Assembly: GCA_963682025.1 (NCBI GenBank)
Contig: OY821521.1
Location: 114,302,080 to 114,366,079, forward strand
Length of the DNA stretch: 64,000 bases
Direction of reading: 5' to 3'
Origin: Cordilura impudica
Lineage: Eukaryota > Arthropoda > Insecta > Diptera > Scathophagidae
A program made the position numbers and the translations under genes. Shown in pieces: positions 30,705-41,658 of this stretch. A model generated the notes under the pieces. The model saw only the letters and a program-made list of their open reading frames with translations, made no database searches and had not been told where the DNA came from. Numbering within the stretch: position 1 is the stretch's first letter; each line of letters begins with the position of its first letter.

Positions 30705-30959
30705 GTGAACTTGTCCGAAGAGCTCAAGACATTGCAGTTATCTGCAATAAAATCATTGAGGAAAGCCTATGGAGGTACGCAAACCGCTACCATCGCTTTA
30801 GGTTCTACATTAGCTAGTATTCTTACGAAGACTGCAAAGATACGTATTGGATGGGTTGTATGCCGAATACGTGAAAAAATTACACCGAAAAGATGTTTTA
30901 AATGCCTTGACTTTGGGCACACGGCTGTTAAGTGCAAGAGCCCAAATGGGTACTCAGGT
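30705..30959 (+). pseudogene. Non-LTR ORF1 (Gag-like) with zinc knuckle
   Basis: Reads KTAKIRIGWVVCRIREKITP, then a CCHC knuckle RCFKCLDFGHTAVKCKSP. A second knuckle begins and is cut by the BEL LTR; it resumes at 34766 with CIRCGEGGHKIKSC and a third, DPVCLLC. Three consecutive knuckles are usual for ORF1 of R1/LOA-type elements, where they bind RNA. Confidence 0.75.
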
Positions 30960-31408
30960 TGTTGACGCATATCATGTAATTTAATTATAATTTTTGAGAT
31001 TAATTATAATGTTAAAACTTTTCAGTGTAATTATGCTACAAAGTGTACACATTTTGTTCTTTTTTTGCTTTGTACGCCAAATATGTTATTACTTTGATGT
31101 TACTGTGTTATTTTGATTATTGTATACCAAGAAACCTGTTTTTATCTTTAGCGGTACTCCCGTTTAACTTATTGAAACTTCAAACTTACTTTTGTCAGCT
31201 AACTACACTTCTTGTAGATTTAATAAAAATCACTTGCCTATTACAACTGGAAGAAAATCCTACCTTGCTGTGTTTGATACTACCTTGCTGTGTTTGATAC
31301 TACCTTGCTGTGCTATATATGAATATTAAATTAATATTTTGATATTTATTGTAAACAACTTTTATAGTAATGTCAATTAATAAAACTAAAAAATACTCGC
31401 ACTAAACA
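30960..31408 (+). repeat. 5' LTR of the BEL element
   Basis: TGTTGACGCATATC to CTAAACA. Contains three CTACCTTGCTGTGTTTGATA-like repeats (31263-31310). A putative primer-binding site TGGTCCCGAAACC follows at 31410; the tRNA was not identified. Confidence 0.85.
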
Positions 31409-31662
31409 TTGGTCCCGAAACCAGGGAACTTTAGATAAAATTTAACTACATTGGAAAAGAAATTGGAAATATTGTTGTACTGCCGTATATTGAAAGGACC
31501 TGTCTTCTATTGACTTGCCGTTTGGGAACTAATTGACTGTGCTGCTTTCGTTGGAAATAGTGGAACAATTGCGTTGGAAAGGTTTGAGATCTTGCGTTAC
31601 TGTTGTTGAAGTCTGCAATAAAACCGTATGTATTTAATGAAATTTTAAATTAGTATTTAAAA

Positions 31663-33068
31663 ATGGCGGATATTTCATTTATGATCGAAGAGCAAAAGGT
31701 TTTGTTTAATCATTTAAAACGAATTATTCGAAGTTATGAAATAAAGGCAGGAAAAACTTGTGGGTTTGCTCAGACCATTTTCGATGAAATTGAACAAACT
31801 TTTCAATTATTTAAAGAAAAACATAGTCAGTTGCTTAGTATTGTGCATGACAATTCAATAACTATGAGTGATATTCCTTATTTTGGTGAAAAGGTTTTTT
31901 ATCAATTTCAAGATGAATTTTTTTCTTTGAAAAGTCAATTGCTTGATTTTATGAGAGATGCTAGTAATCCTCCCTCATTGGGTTTACATTCCACTTTTGC
32001 TGCCCCCTCCCACAGTCGCAACGAAACCATGCCTGCTGAGGTTCGTCTGCCTAAAATTGATATTCCAACATTTTTGTTTCTCTTGTCCACAGCAATCATG
32101 GTTTAAGTAATGTTCAAAAATACTACTTTTTAAAGGGTTCATGTTCAGGAACTCCATTGGACATAGTAAGCGAATATCCTGCTTCTGACGCTAACTACAT
32201 ATTGGCTTGGAACGCCCTTAATCATCGATATCACAATAAAAGGAAAATTGTTGACACACTCTTACAAAAACTTTTTTCTATACCTAACTCTACTGGATCG
32301 GCTGAAAGCATTCAAATTATTTTAGACATGACTCGTAATAGTCTATCTCTTCTTCGTGCTTTGGAGGTTTCTACTGAGGGCTGGGATGCGCTTCTGATTT
32401 ATATGACAGTAAACAAGCTTGATAGGCAAACTCGTAAGGAGTGGGAACAGTCACTAAAGGCTTCTACTGAAATCCCTCCTTTAAATGACTTGTTTAATTT
32501 TCTAGAAACTTCTTTTAGAACTTTAGAGACACTAAATGATACAAATCAACCCAATTTTGCACCTTCTACAAGAACGTCTATTACTAACTCGTATCAAAAT
32601 CGAACAAGGAACAACTTTCGACGTAATATTCATTTAACTACTGCTAATAACGACGCAAACTGCCTTTGCTGTAACAAGCGTCACCTTTTATTTAAATGTT
32701 TTAAATTCGCTGCCATGACACATGATGCCAAACGAGAATTTTTAAATTCAAAAGGAATATGTCGCAATTGTCTTAACGTGGGTCATTTTAGTTACAATTG
32801 TCAGACATCGTCACGTTGTCAGTCCTGTCAACAAAATCATCACACAACATTACACTATTTGTTTACTACAAACGACATTGACAGTAATAATTCAAGCCGT
32901 CAAGTTGCATCTTACCCTTCAACAGCTGGACATTCTGCTGATAATGTATCAACTAATATTGTTTGTAACTGTGGTACACTCAATAATGAAATTATATCAC
33001 AAGTTCTTTTAGCAACAATTAGAGTAGCTTTAAAAACATGGCAACTTTCATCTTCGTGCTATACATGA
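31663..33068 (+). pseudogene. BEL/Pao Gag
   Basis: ATG at 31663 (MADISFMIEEQKVLF). A frame interruption near 32100 separates it from the second part, which holds DIVSEYPASDANYILAWNAL, a BEL-type gag helical domain, and zinc-binding motifs CLCCNKRHLLFKC, CRNCLNVGHFSYNC and CQSCQQNHHTTLH. These cysteine arrays are characteristic of the BEL/Pao gag C-terminus. Ends with a short piece reading into the protease region. Confidence 0.8.
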
Positions 33069-33126
33069 TCAATGTGCACAAGCAAGTTTTGTAACTCAAA
33101 ATGCTGTTGATTCTTTAAGACTTTCT

Positions 33127-34203
33127 ATGAATAAAACTTTTGCCCAAATTAGTGGAGTTGGTGGAAATCAACCCTATATTACAAGGAAATTTGTTCAATT
33201 CGCACTTTTTTCGGATTCTGAAGCTCAATTTAGATTAGATTGTAAAGCCTTTGTTTTGCCAGAAATTCAACGTAAATCAACCAATTGTCAATGGAAATAC
33301 ATTTCGTCACGTGATAATCCTGCCGATTGCGCTTCAAGGGGAATACCATCCAAAGAACTGGTTCAACATGATCTATGGTGGAGTGGTCCAAAATGGCTCA
33401 AGGAAATGCCAGAAAATTGGCCAAAACAGCCAAAGCTGAGTTTTGATATTATAGATGATGTTGAAGATGAACCCATTATAAATGCGCACTCAACGAATGT
33501 CGAAGTTAAGGAGTATCCTGAATTGCTAACCAAATTTTCCTCTCTGAGCAAACTTATTCGAGTTACTGCCTACATACTGCGTTTTAAAAATAATTTCATT
33601 AATTCATATTATCAAAAAAAATCGCAAGACACAGACATCAGTAAGATGACAGGATTTCTAACAACCAAAGAGCTAAAATTTGCTCGTAACGAACTCATTA
33701 GAACTTCGCAAAAAATAGATTTCATTGACGAATTGAATGAGCTTCAAAAGAAAGGTCAAATAACCACAAATAGTTCACTTGCTAGGTTGTGCCCATTTGT
33801 TGATTCTTTTAATATTTTAAGAGTTGGCGGGAGAATACAAAATTCTAACTTGACCTATTGCTCTAAACACCCCATTTTACTTAAAAAAAACAATCCATTA
33901 TCATATATTTTGTTTCTAGATGCACATTATAAAACTCTCCATGGTGGTTTGATTCAAATGTTTTCATATATTGCAAGGGAATATTGGATTATCTATGGGA
34001 GAAACATCGCTAAGCTAATATTACGCAAATGCACAGTTTGCTTTAAATATAATGCAAAAGCTGCTCAACAATTGATGGGTAATCTCCCAAGTGTTCGCTT
34101 AAAGCCGGCTCGCCCTTTTAAGCACAGCGGTGTTGACTATGCTGGTCCAATAACCATAAAGCAGTCCACAGCTCGAAACTCCATGACAACCAAAGGGTGG
34201 TAA
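33127..34203 (+). pseudogene. BEL/Pao Pol remnant: RNase H end and integrase N-terminus
   Basis: YISSRDNPADCASRGIPSKE and LWWSGPKWLKEMPENWP are the BEL/Pao signature at the end of RNase H. Then an integrase zinc-binding region (H-x-x-x-x-H: DAHYKTLHGG, then CTVCFKYNAKAA) and the start of the core, HSGVDYAGPITIK (first catalytic D). A deletion then joins to near the 3' LTR. RT is entirely missing. Confidence 0.8.
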
Positions 34204-34311
34204 CGCTATTTTCAAATGGAAAAACCTTTAAACGACCAATATCGAAAATCGCGTTTTGCCTACAAACGACTCTTTTCATGAAAATGGAGCTAATGATGTA
34301 TCCCACTCTGA

Positions 34312-34760
34312 TGATGCTTCATGGCATGTAATTTAATTATAATTTTTGAGATTAATTATAATGTTAAAACTTTTCAGTATAATTATGCTACAAAGTGTAC
34401 ACATTTTGTTCTTTTTTTGCTTTGTACGCCAAATATGTTATTTCTTTGATGTTATTGTGTTTTTTTGATAATTGTATACCAAGAAACCTGTTTTTATCTT
34501 TAGCGGTACTCCCGTTTAACTTATTGGAACTTCAAACTTACTTTTGCCAGCTAACTACACTTCTTGTAGATTTAATAAAAATCACTTGCCTATTACAACT
34601 GGAAGAAAAAACTACCTTGCTGTGTTTGATACTACCTTGCTGTGTTTGAGACTACCTTGCTGTGCTATATATGAATATTAAATTAATATTTTGATATTTA
34701 TTGTGAACAAGTTTTATAGTAATTTAAATTAATAAAACTAAAAAATACTCGAACTAAACA
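34312..34760 (+). repeat. 3' LTR of the BEL element
   Basis: Same length as the 5' LTR. The first 17 bases (TGATGCTTCATGGCATG) differ at many positions from the 5' copy (TGTTGACGCATATCATG), the rest differs at only scattered sites. Confidence 0.85.
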
Positions 34761-34828
34761 CAGGTAGTTGCATTCGTTGTGGAGAGGGTGGTCACAAGAT
34801 CAAATCTTGCACGAAGGACCCAGTTTGT

Positions 34829-35475
34829 TTGCTCTGTAAAGAAACTGCATCCAATATAACCACGTTACGGGAGCAACTGTCTGTCCTCAATACAGAAAAG
34901 CGGTCCGGTAACTTAGAAAATAACTATGAGATTCTACAACTAAATCTTAACCACTGTGAAGCAGCCCAGGAGCTATTGAGACAAAGTGTCCGCGAATTAA
35001 ATGTGGACATTGCGCTTATCAGTGAACCTTATGGTAACATTGATTCACCAAGTTGGACAAGCGATTCAACTGGTACATCTGCAATTTGGTCTGTAAGCAG
35101 ACAAATATTACAGAACACGCTGATGACTGAGTGCGGGTTTGTTCGTGCTATGCTACGATTTCTGGAATATGCATTTATAGTTTGTACATCCCCGCGAGGT
35201 ATGTTATCAATGAGTATAAGAGGATCATTGACACATTAACAACTGATGCTGCAGGAAGAAGCCCTATATTAATAGTCGGGGACTTTAACGCCTGGGCTAC
35301 GGAATGGGGTTGTCCTAGATCCAATGAGAGAGGCAATGTTTTACTTGAATCATTTGCTATGATTGATGTTGTTCTGATGAACTCCGGAAATGAACAGACG
35401 CTCAATAGGTTGGAGGAGGTTCAATAATCGATATTGCTTTTACCAGTGCCAATATTTACAGCCGAGTTAGCTGGC
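34829..35475 (+). pseudogene. Non-LTR ORF2 APE-type endonuclease, N-terminal part
   Basis: EILQLNLNHCEAAQELLRQS, then IALISEPYG (catalytic E), frameshift near 35150, then ILIVGDFNAWATEWGC (catalytic D/N). The end of the domain and all of RT are missing. It would nick target DNA to start target-primed reverse transcription. Confidence 0.75.
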
Positions 35476-35520
35476 ATATTTTTAATATATAAATTAAGAA
35501 AACGTTGTTTTCTTTTTAAA

Positions 35521-35811
35521 AAAATTATTGTTGTGTGTTTTGTTAGAACACACAACGTCTTTATTGTTTCACGATAAATTACAGAGTAAAGTATAAACTT
35601 AAATTACCCTAATTAATAACCGCAGGTTTTTGCTTACTTTCAATATCACACCACCTTAATCGACTTGCTCGTGTACGTCGCAGACGTTGTGTCAGCATGT
35701 GAACAAGCTGCGTTGCGGAATGTGTCTCAAATATCGCAGACGCGACGTCAGCTTTGTGAACGTGTGAATTTCTTTTTTATTTTGTTATTTTAAATGTTTC
35801 TCGTGTTAACT
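35521..35811 (-). repeat. LTR of an unidentified gypsy-like element, reverse orientation
   Basis: On the minus strand a polypurine tract (GAGGAGGGAGG, 35821-35811 side) precedes AGTTAACACGAGAAAC, which runs for about 285 bp to CACAACAATAATT. A perfect hairpin TTGTGTGTT...AACACACAA sits at the end, and AATAAAG within (minus strand). The AGTTAA start and PPT make an LTR likely; no partner LTR seen. Confidence 0.45.
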
Positions 35812-36414
35812 CCTCCCTCCTCAAATGCAATCGTCCCGATTGCCTAGAACGTGTGTAAGTCGTAAATGCTTGGTTTTTTTTTCTCTTGTACCTTTTCTGT
35901 TTGTTCTAATGAAATTGTTTCTGTTTCTGACCTCTGTCGTATATGTAGTACATTTATGTATAAATGTATGTAAGCACAATGAGGTGCTAGTAAAACAAAA
36001 TCAAAACAAACAAACCTACATACACACACACGTACATTGGCTAGCGACAGTAAAATGTACAACAGAAAATATCAAGTGGATATTGGGGTAGGTCAAGCGA
36101 CGTTAATAAATGACTCAGTGTGTTTGTTTGACTAAGCGGGTTATAGTTACAAAGCAATGTAATCGAACAAAGTTGATTGATCGATATGTAGATCAACTAT
36201 ATTTGATTTCATGTGTAAACCGAATACAATACATGTGTTAGTGTATTGTATCGGCATGTACTTTAACCACTCCCTTTGTTTGGAATTGTACTCAATGTAT
36301 GAAATTAATTTTAATAGAAGAACCACCCAAAATTCATAGTCGCCTGGTACAATTGTACATATTTATGTTTATACTAATATTAAAAATAGAGTTAGAACAA
36401 AATTATAATTATGG
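35812..36414. other. Internal 3' tail of the reverse LTR element, no gene
   Basis: Non-coding region with CAAAA/ACAC repeats and no recognisable pol. It fills the space between the reverse LTR and the family B LTR. Confidence 0.3.
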
Positions 36415-36629
36415 AGTGACTTTAGAAAGCCACACCCAAAACTATTTTAGAATCACTCACAATTGTTAGTTTATAAGCAGAGACTTTATTAAATAAAGAA
36501 GGCTTTTTATTCCAACAACCGAACAATACAGATGTCTAATTATTTGAACGCTCACACGATGATATAAATCCAAGCAACGATGCATCCTTTCAACTAATAA
36601 AATAAATCATCATTCTTTTTCCATTATAT
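36415..36629 (+). repeat. 5' LTR of family B
   Basis: About 215 bp, AGTGACTTTAGAAAGCC to CCATTATA. AGTGAC starts are typical of 17.6/297-type gypsy LTRs. AATAAAG at 36496 and AATAAA at 36600. Left boundary inferred from the start motif. Confidence 0.55.
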
Positions 36630-36720
36630 GGCGATCCTGCCACCGAATCCTGCCGACTGCCACCGAATCCTGCCGACTGCGACCGAATCCTGCCGAATCC
36701 TGTGGATGGGAAGACATCCA
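36630..36720 (+). other. PBS of family B and adjoining repeat
   Basis: TGGCGATCCTGCCACC (36630-36645) resembles the A-family PBS. It is followed by a tandem repeat with unit (C/G)ACCGAATCCTGCCGACTGC, giving four further ATCCTGCC or ATCCTG copies up to 36701. Confidence 0.65.
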
Positions 36721-37296
36721 AGCAACAGAAAGAATCCTGTAAGTAAGCCGTACCGCCTTAAACATACCTAACGTGAGTGAAAATGGTAGATAGCAGTAAG
36801 CTAAACCATTAGTTTACCACCAACGGCATAATAGCAGTAGAAAGTGCAAACTTTGCGTATATTGCGTTGAGGAAAGTTCTGGCTCAACGATAATAACAAC
36901 AACTATCATCAAAAGCTGAGGATGAAAACAACTAGCCTGTTCCTGATTTATATTTTATTTTTTGGTTCGTATAAAAGTGTAATAATAGGTTGGTGGAATT
37001 TCTAAAGAGAAAGTTTTTTTTTTGAAATATGTGAAAGTATTTATAAAATTATGAAGTGAAATTTTGTAAAATGGTTATTTTATAAATTTTTTAAAAGCAG
37101 TGGAGTGAAATTTTTATATTTAAGTAAATATTTTATAAATTTTTAAATTTTCGTGAAGGTGATTTTTGAAGATTTTTTTTTTTTTTTTTAAATAACGTAA
37201 CAGTGAACTTGCATATTTGCGTCTATATATCATTTTTGCGACAAACACCACAGATGGTAGTGGATAGCTTACGGTGAAAAAACTAGTTAAAATCCG

Positions 37297-37683
37297 ATGG
37301 AAGAATCTTGGGAGGAATTGGAAAAGGGAATGCGCATAGCGGAAGAAAATTGGCGAAAACAATTAAAAGAATACGGAGCGGAGGCACCAAAGCCAGACAT
37401 TTTGAAACTCGGACCAAAGCCTATCAAAATTGCACAGAAAATAAAAGTGGTTGAACCAAAATATGAAATTTTTCCATTGCCGAAAGTAAGGAAATCAAGA
37501 GGCGATTTTGTAAATCGTAAGAAGAAGGAATTGACGATGATGAATTCCGAATTAACATATACCAAAGAAGAAGATAAAAGAACCAAGCTGATTGAACGTA
37601 TAGCGAAAATAAAATCGGATATTAAAGAGTTCCGGAAAGCAAAGAAATTATCGAAAAAGAAAGATGGGGAGCACCCAAACTAA
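37297..37683 (+). CDS. Lysine-rich helical pre-gag ORF, family B
   Basis: 128 codons, MEESWEELEKGMRIAEENWR; central proline/lysine part (KLGPKPIKIAQKIKVVEPK); C-terminal charged helices (TKLIERIAKIKSDIKEFRK). Comparable in charge and helix-turn-helix layout to the A-family 162-codon ORF. The stop overlaps the next ORF by 20 bases. Intact, function unknown. Confidence 0.6.
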   Translation: MEESWEELEKGMRIAEENWRKQLKEYGAEAPKPDILKLGPKPIKIAQKIKVVEPKYEIFPLPKVRKSRGDFVNRKKKELTMMNSELTYTKEEDKRTKLIERIAKIKSDIKEFRKAKKLSKKKDGEHPN

Positions 37684-37858
37684 AATCAACGAGGTAATCT
37701 CAGCTACATCCCAAGCACCGACAGCAGTAAGCATAAGTCTTGAAATTGTAATTTTTGTCCGCGTGGTGGTGACAGTAATAGTAATAATGAAATATTTGCG
37801 CAAATATGTGAAAAAACAGATACGAAGACATAGTATAAGAGCTGGTTTACAGCAATAA
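37664..37858 (+). CDS. Small MG-starting membrane protein ORF (pre-gag), family B
   Basis: 64 codons, MGSTQTKINEVISATSQAPT; G2/T6 fit N-myristoylation. Membrane segment LEIVIFVRVVVTVIVIM, then basic KYLRKYVKKQIRRHSIR. Starts inside the end of the preceding ORF in another frame. Intact. Same layout as 22689-22877 and 56299-56514. Confidence 0.6.
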   Translation: MGSTQTKINEVISATSQAPTAVSISLEIVIFVRVVVTVIVIMKYLRKYVKKQIRRHSIRAGLQQ

Positions 37859-37936
37859 CTTCAAAATCACACTGGTAGAAAAAGAAGAAAAATGTTTGAA
37901 TAAATAAAATTTTAAGATAAAATTTAAAACATGTAA

Positions 37937-37969
<33 letters not shown>

Positions 37970-38075
37970 AGACAAATTTAATCAAAAATTATAAAAATAA
38001 ATAAAAATATATAAATGTTTAATACTAAGAATAAATATTTTAAAGAAAAAGAAACTTTAATAATTGTTATTTCTC

Positions 38076-39290
38076 ATGGATTCAATATTGAAATCATTAG
38101 AGTCAATATTGGTAAATGCAAGAAAGCCTATAGGTCGTCCATACTCTTTAGAAACTGTTTCAGCAAAGAGGTTAGAGATACAAGGTTTAGAAAAAGAATT
38201 AGAAAATACCTTAACAGAGTCAAACATTACAGAAGGACAAAGTATAAAAATATCGGGAAAATTTAGGAAATTAAGAGACGAAGCATTAGAATTGTTGACA
38301 CAACATTCAAAAAATAAGGTTATACCGGATAAACAACAAATTGTGACAATGGAGTCCATGGACATAAATGAAATATCTGCTGTAATTAAGCTAATTAACA
38401 TTTTTACGGGAAAAAAGAGCGAACTGAATAGCTTTGTTACAAGTGTAGAATTAGTATATGAAACAATACCAGCGACGAAACAAAATGCTTTTTTCAATTT
38501 CGTATTCAAATCACGTTTGGATACAAAAGTTCAAAATATGGTAAGACAAGAAACTATTCCAACGACTATAACAGAATTAATTACGGCATTGAAGACGACA
38601 TACAGACCAGTTGGAAGTTCGAACAATGTTTTGAATAAGGTTTCCAGATTGACTCAAAAAGGTGAATCGGTTAGAGAGTTCGCGAACAAAATACAAGAGT
38701 TGATTTCGGAATTGAACGAGATCCAAATATCGGAAGTCGGGGAGACAGATAGAGCTTCTAAAGTAAGAACAAATAACGTAATGGCGTTTAATACTTTCAA
38801 AAATGGTCTGAGAGATCAGCAAATCTTATCAACCATAAACGCCAGTAGGGTTACAAATTTCGTTGACGCATTGAAAATTGCAGAAGAGTCTGAGATGAAT
38901 TCTTCACAGAGACAGATATTGTATGCTGCGAATGGCTATGCTAGACAGCAACGGTCGAAATGTAATAAATGTGGTTCAGTACACGGCAATATATGTCCAG
39001 CCAACGGGGCAAAATGTAATAAATGTGGAAAGTTTAACCACTATGCGAAAGTTTGTCGTTCAGGTAATCAAAATCATGTCAGAAACAACGGACGAGATAA
39101 TAACAATAATAGGAATAACAGAAATGTCAACAGAAATAATAATAATTACCGTAACAATGGAAATAACAATGGAAACAACAACAACATGGGAAACAGTAAT
39201 AGAAGTTTCAATATACATAGAGCAGAGACTCAGGGAAACTTCCAGATGCCGGAGATTACACAGAGAGAATCTCCAGGGGGCATGAATTAG
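38076..39290 (+). CDS. Family B Gag
   Basis: 404 codons from ATG 38076 (MDSILKSLESILVNARK), uninterrupted. Helical N-terminal part, capsid-like domain (KLINIFTGKKSELNSFVTSV; TYRPVGSSNNVLNKVSRL), then two zinc motifs, CNKCGSVHGNIC and CNKCGKFNHYAKVC, and an Asn/Arg-rich tail encoded by AAC/AAT-rich DNA. Assembles the particle and binds RNA. Pol lies in the -1 frame, so a ribosomal frameshift near the end is likely. Confidence 0.85.
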   Translation: MDSILKSLESILVNARKPIGRPYSLETVSAKRLEIQGLEKELENTLTESNITEGQSIKISGKFRKLRDEALELLTQHSKNKVIPDKQQIVTMESMDINEISAVIKLINIFTGKKSELNSFVTSVELVYETIPATKQNAFFNFVFKSRLDTKVQNMVRQETIPTTITELITALKTTYRPVGSSNNVLNKVSRLTQKGESVREFANKIQELISELNEIQISEVGETDRASKVRTNNVMAFNTFKNGLRDQQILSTINASRVTNFVDALKIAEESEMNSSQRQILYAANGYARQQRSKCNKCGSVHGNICPANGAKCNKCGKFNHYAKVCRSGNQNHVRNNGRDNNNNRNNRNVNRNNNNYRNNGNNNGNNNNMGNSNRSFNIHRAETQGNFQMPEITQRESPGGMN

Positions 39291-39299
39291 AGACGAAAA

Positions 39300-40141
39300 G
39301 AATATTTAAAATATCATCGAATCTTAGAAATTGCATCGAACTGAATATATTGGATACGAATACCGCGTTAACATTTTTAATAGACACAGGAGCGGATGTC
39401 TCTTTGTGCAAACAAAATTTGTTTTACCGTTGCGATGTAGATTCGGATGATGACTGTTGTTTAACAGGGATATCAAGGGAACAAGTTAGATCTATTGGTT
39501 CCACAATGATAAAGATAAATATAAATGATACAATAATAGAACACAAAGTGCAATTAGTAGAAGATGATTTTCCAATAAACACTGACGGAATCCTAGGTAG
39601 AGATTTCCTATCAAAACTCAAATGTAGTATAGACTATGATAAATACATATTAACATTTACCATGAATAACGAGAACATAATCATTCCGATACATGACGAT
39701 ATAGTTGCCATAAATCACATAAAAATTCCACCAAGAAGCGAAATAATAGTACCTTTTGATATAGATATAAAGGAAGACAAAATTATAATATATAGGGAAA
39801 TCATTGAAGGTGTGTATTTGGCAAATACCATAATACCAAAAGATGGCAATAAACACATAAAAATTCTTAATGTAACAAATGATAAGGTGACAATCAAAAA
39901 TCTTAGAGTGGAAACTATGCCACTGGAGAATTATGAAATTTTTAGAATTGATAAGAACACAAATAAAAGTCATGATTCGTATTCGGAAAGTAGAATTAAA
40001 AAGCTGTTAGAGAATTTGGATCTAAATAGTACAGACAAAGAAAGTCAAAATGAGCTTGAAAATATTATAAAAAGGTATCAGCATGTATTCCATTTGGAAG
40101 GCGAAAAGCTGACTACAATGATAACAAACCAGTTTATATAA
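39300..40141 (+). pseudogene. Family B protease and linker
   Basis: LTFLIDTGADVSLCKQN (catalytic D-T-G), ISREQVRSIGS flap-like region, DGILGRDFLSKLKCSID end motif, then linker. The frame ends at TAA 40139-40141 just before the RT onset (KNYRLPHAQ in the next frame), with a short segment lost there. Confidence 0.8.
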
Positions 40142-41658
40142 AAAATTATCGTTTACCTCATGCACAAACGGAAGAAATAAATTTCAAAGTACAAAATTTA
40201 TTAGATGATGGTATAATAGAACCATCTATTAGCCCTTATAATGCTCCTTTATTATTAGTTCCAAAAGGGGAACATACTGATCTAAAAAAATGGAGACTAG
40301 TAGTAGATTTCAGAAAACTTAATGACAAAGTTGTCAATGATAAATTTTCACTAACAAGGTTAGATGATGTCTTGGACAAACTAGGTAGAGCAAAATATTT
40401 TTCAACGCTGGATATGACAAGTTCATTCCACAACATAGGACTAGATAAAAAATCACGTCCATATACTGCTTTTTCAACGACAGATGGTCATTACCAGTAT
40501 ACGAGACTACCATTTGGTTTAAAAATATCATCAAATAGTTTTCAACGAATGTTGACAATCGCTTTATCAGGTTTGGATTCTGAAGCATTTTTATACGTAG
40601 ACGATATAATTATTTTCGGATGCAGTTTGAAGCATCACAATGCAAGCCTGGTAAAAGTTTTGGATAGATTGACCAAATATAATTTAAAACTTAATGCAAA
40701 TAAATGCTGTTTTCTAAAACCTGAAGTTGTATATCTTGGTCACTTAATAACTTCAGAGGGTATAAAACCAGATCCTGGTAAATTTAGTGCGATACACAAG
40801 TATCCGATACCTAAAAATGCCGATGACGTAAGAAGATTCGTTGCATTTTGTAACTACTACAGAAGATTTATTGCAAATTTTGCGGACATAGCAAGTTGTT
40901 TAAATGAATTACTTAAAAAGGGAATAAAATTCGAATGGACGGAAAAACGTCAATCTTCTTTTGAAACATTAAAACAGAAACTGATAAGTCCACCAGTCCT
41001 ACAGTATCCAAATTTCGACAAACCTTTTATTTTGACAACCGATGCATCTGATTTTGCACTCGGAGCAGTTTTGTCACAAGGTGAAATTGGCGAAGATATG
41101 CCAATATCATATGCAAGTCGATCTTTGAATAAGCATGAGAAGAATAAACCACTAATAGAAAAGGAATTACTTGGTATACATTGGGGCATATAGTTTTTCA
41201 GACCCTATTTGTATGGTAGAAAATTTATAGTGGTAACTGACCACAGGCCACTAGTTGCTTTATTTTCACATAGAAACCCAAGCTCGAAGTTGACTAGAAT
41301 ACGTTTGGAATTGTCAGATTATGATTTTGATATAGTGTATAAGAAGGGAATAAATAATACTAATGCAGACGCACTTTCCAGAATCAATCTGGACTCAGAT
41401 TTACTAAAAACAATGATACCTCCAAGGATCGATGAATCCGTTAAAAAAGCATTGGTGATTACAAGAGGAATGAAAAACAAAGAAACAAATGAAAAAGCTA
41501 GGAAAGCTGATGATAAAATTAAAAGTGATAAAGCTAAAAGTGAGGAAAGGATAAATGTGACAGCCGACACGGAGTCTGAGCGACTCGTGATATGGGACTG
41601 TACATCAATAAAAGACATAGCGCGCGCGAAGAGGAGAAGGAAGACTGAGGAAGAGTAA
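40142..41658 (+). pseudogene. Family B RT and RNase H
   Basis: RT: IIEPSISPYNAPLLLVPKG, WRLVVDFRKLNDK, catalytic FLYVDDIIIFG, YLGHLITSEGI. RNase H: FILTTDASDFALGAVL, then nonsense TAG at 41191-41193 between HWGI and FFRPYL, then VVTDHRPLVALFS, NTNADALSRI. After RNase H a K/E-rich stretch leads into the G junction; TAA 41656-41658 overlaps the G gag ATG (TAATG). Confidence 0.85.

Larger units (their letters stand above)
30960..34760 (+). mobile_element. BEL/Pao LTR retrotransposon, internally deleted
   Basis: Two 449-bp LTRs (30960-31408, 34312-34760), TG...CA ends, 5-bp TSD CAGGT (30955-30959, 34761-34765). Gag and parts of pol remain. Protease, RT and most of the integrase core are deleted. 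Position inside the zinc-knuckle codons of a non-LTR ORF1 shows it inserted later. Confidence 0.9.
30499..35475 (+). mobile_element. Second LOA/R1-type non-LTR fragment, split by BEL
   Basis: ORF1 C-terminal half (30499-30959 and 34766-34870) and ORF2 endonuclease N-terminus (34900-35475), interrupted by the BEL element at 30960-34760. It is truncated at both ends; on the right it ends in SIIDIAFTSAN, where an unrelated LTR region starts. Confidence 0.75.
36415..41657 (+). mobile_element. Ty3/gypsy LTR retrotransposon, family B, 5' part
   Basis: 5' LTR, PBS, leader, two small pre-gag ORFs, intact gag, protease, RT, RNase H. Integrase and 3' LTR are missing because the element is joined directly to gag of element G at about 41600-41658. 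No TSD can be tested. Confidence 0.85.

Noticed and set aside
35825..36091. Paired frames on both strands at 35825-36091
   Set aside because: Low-complexity internal tail of a reverse LTR element; no domain.
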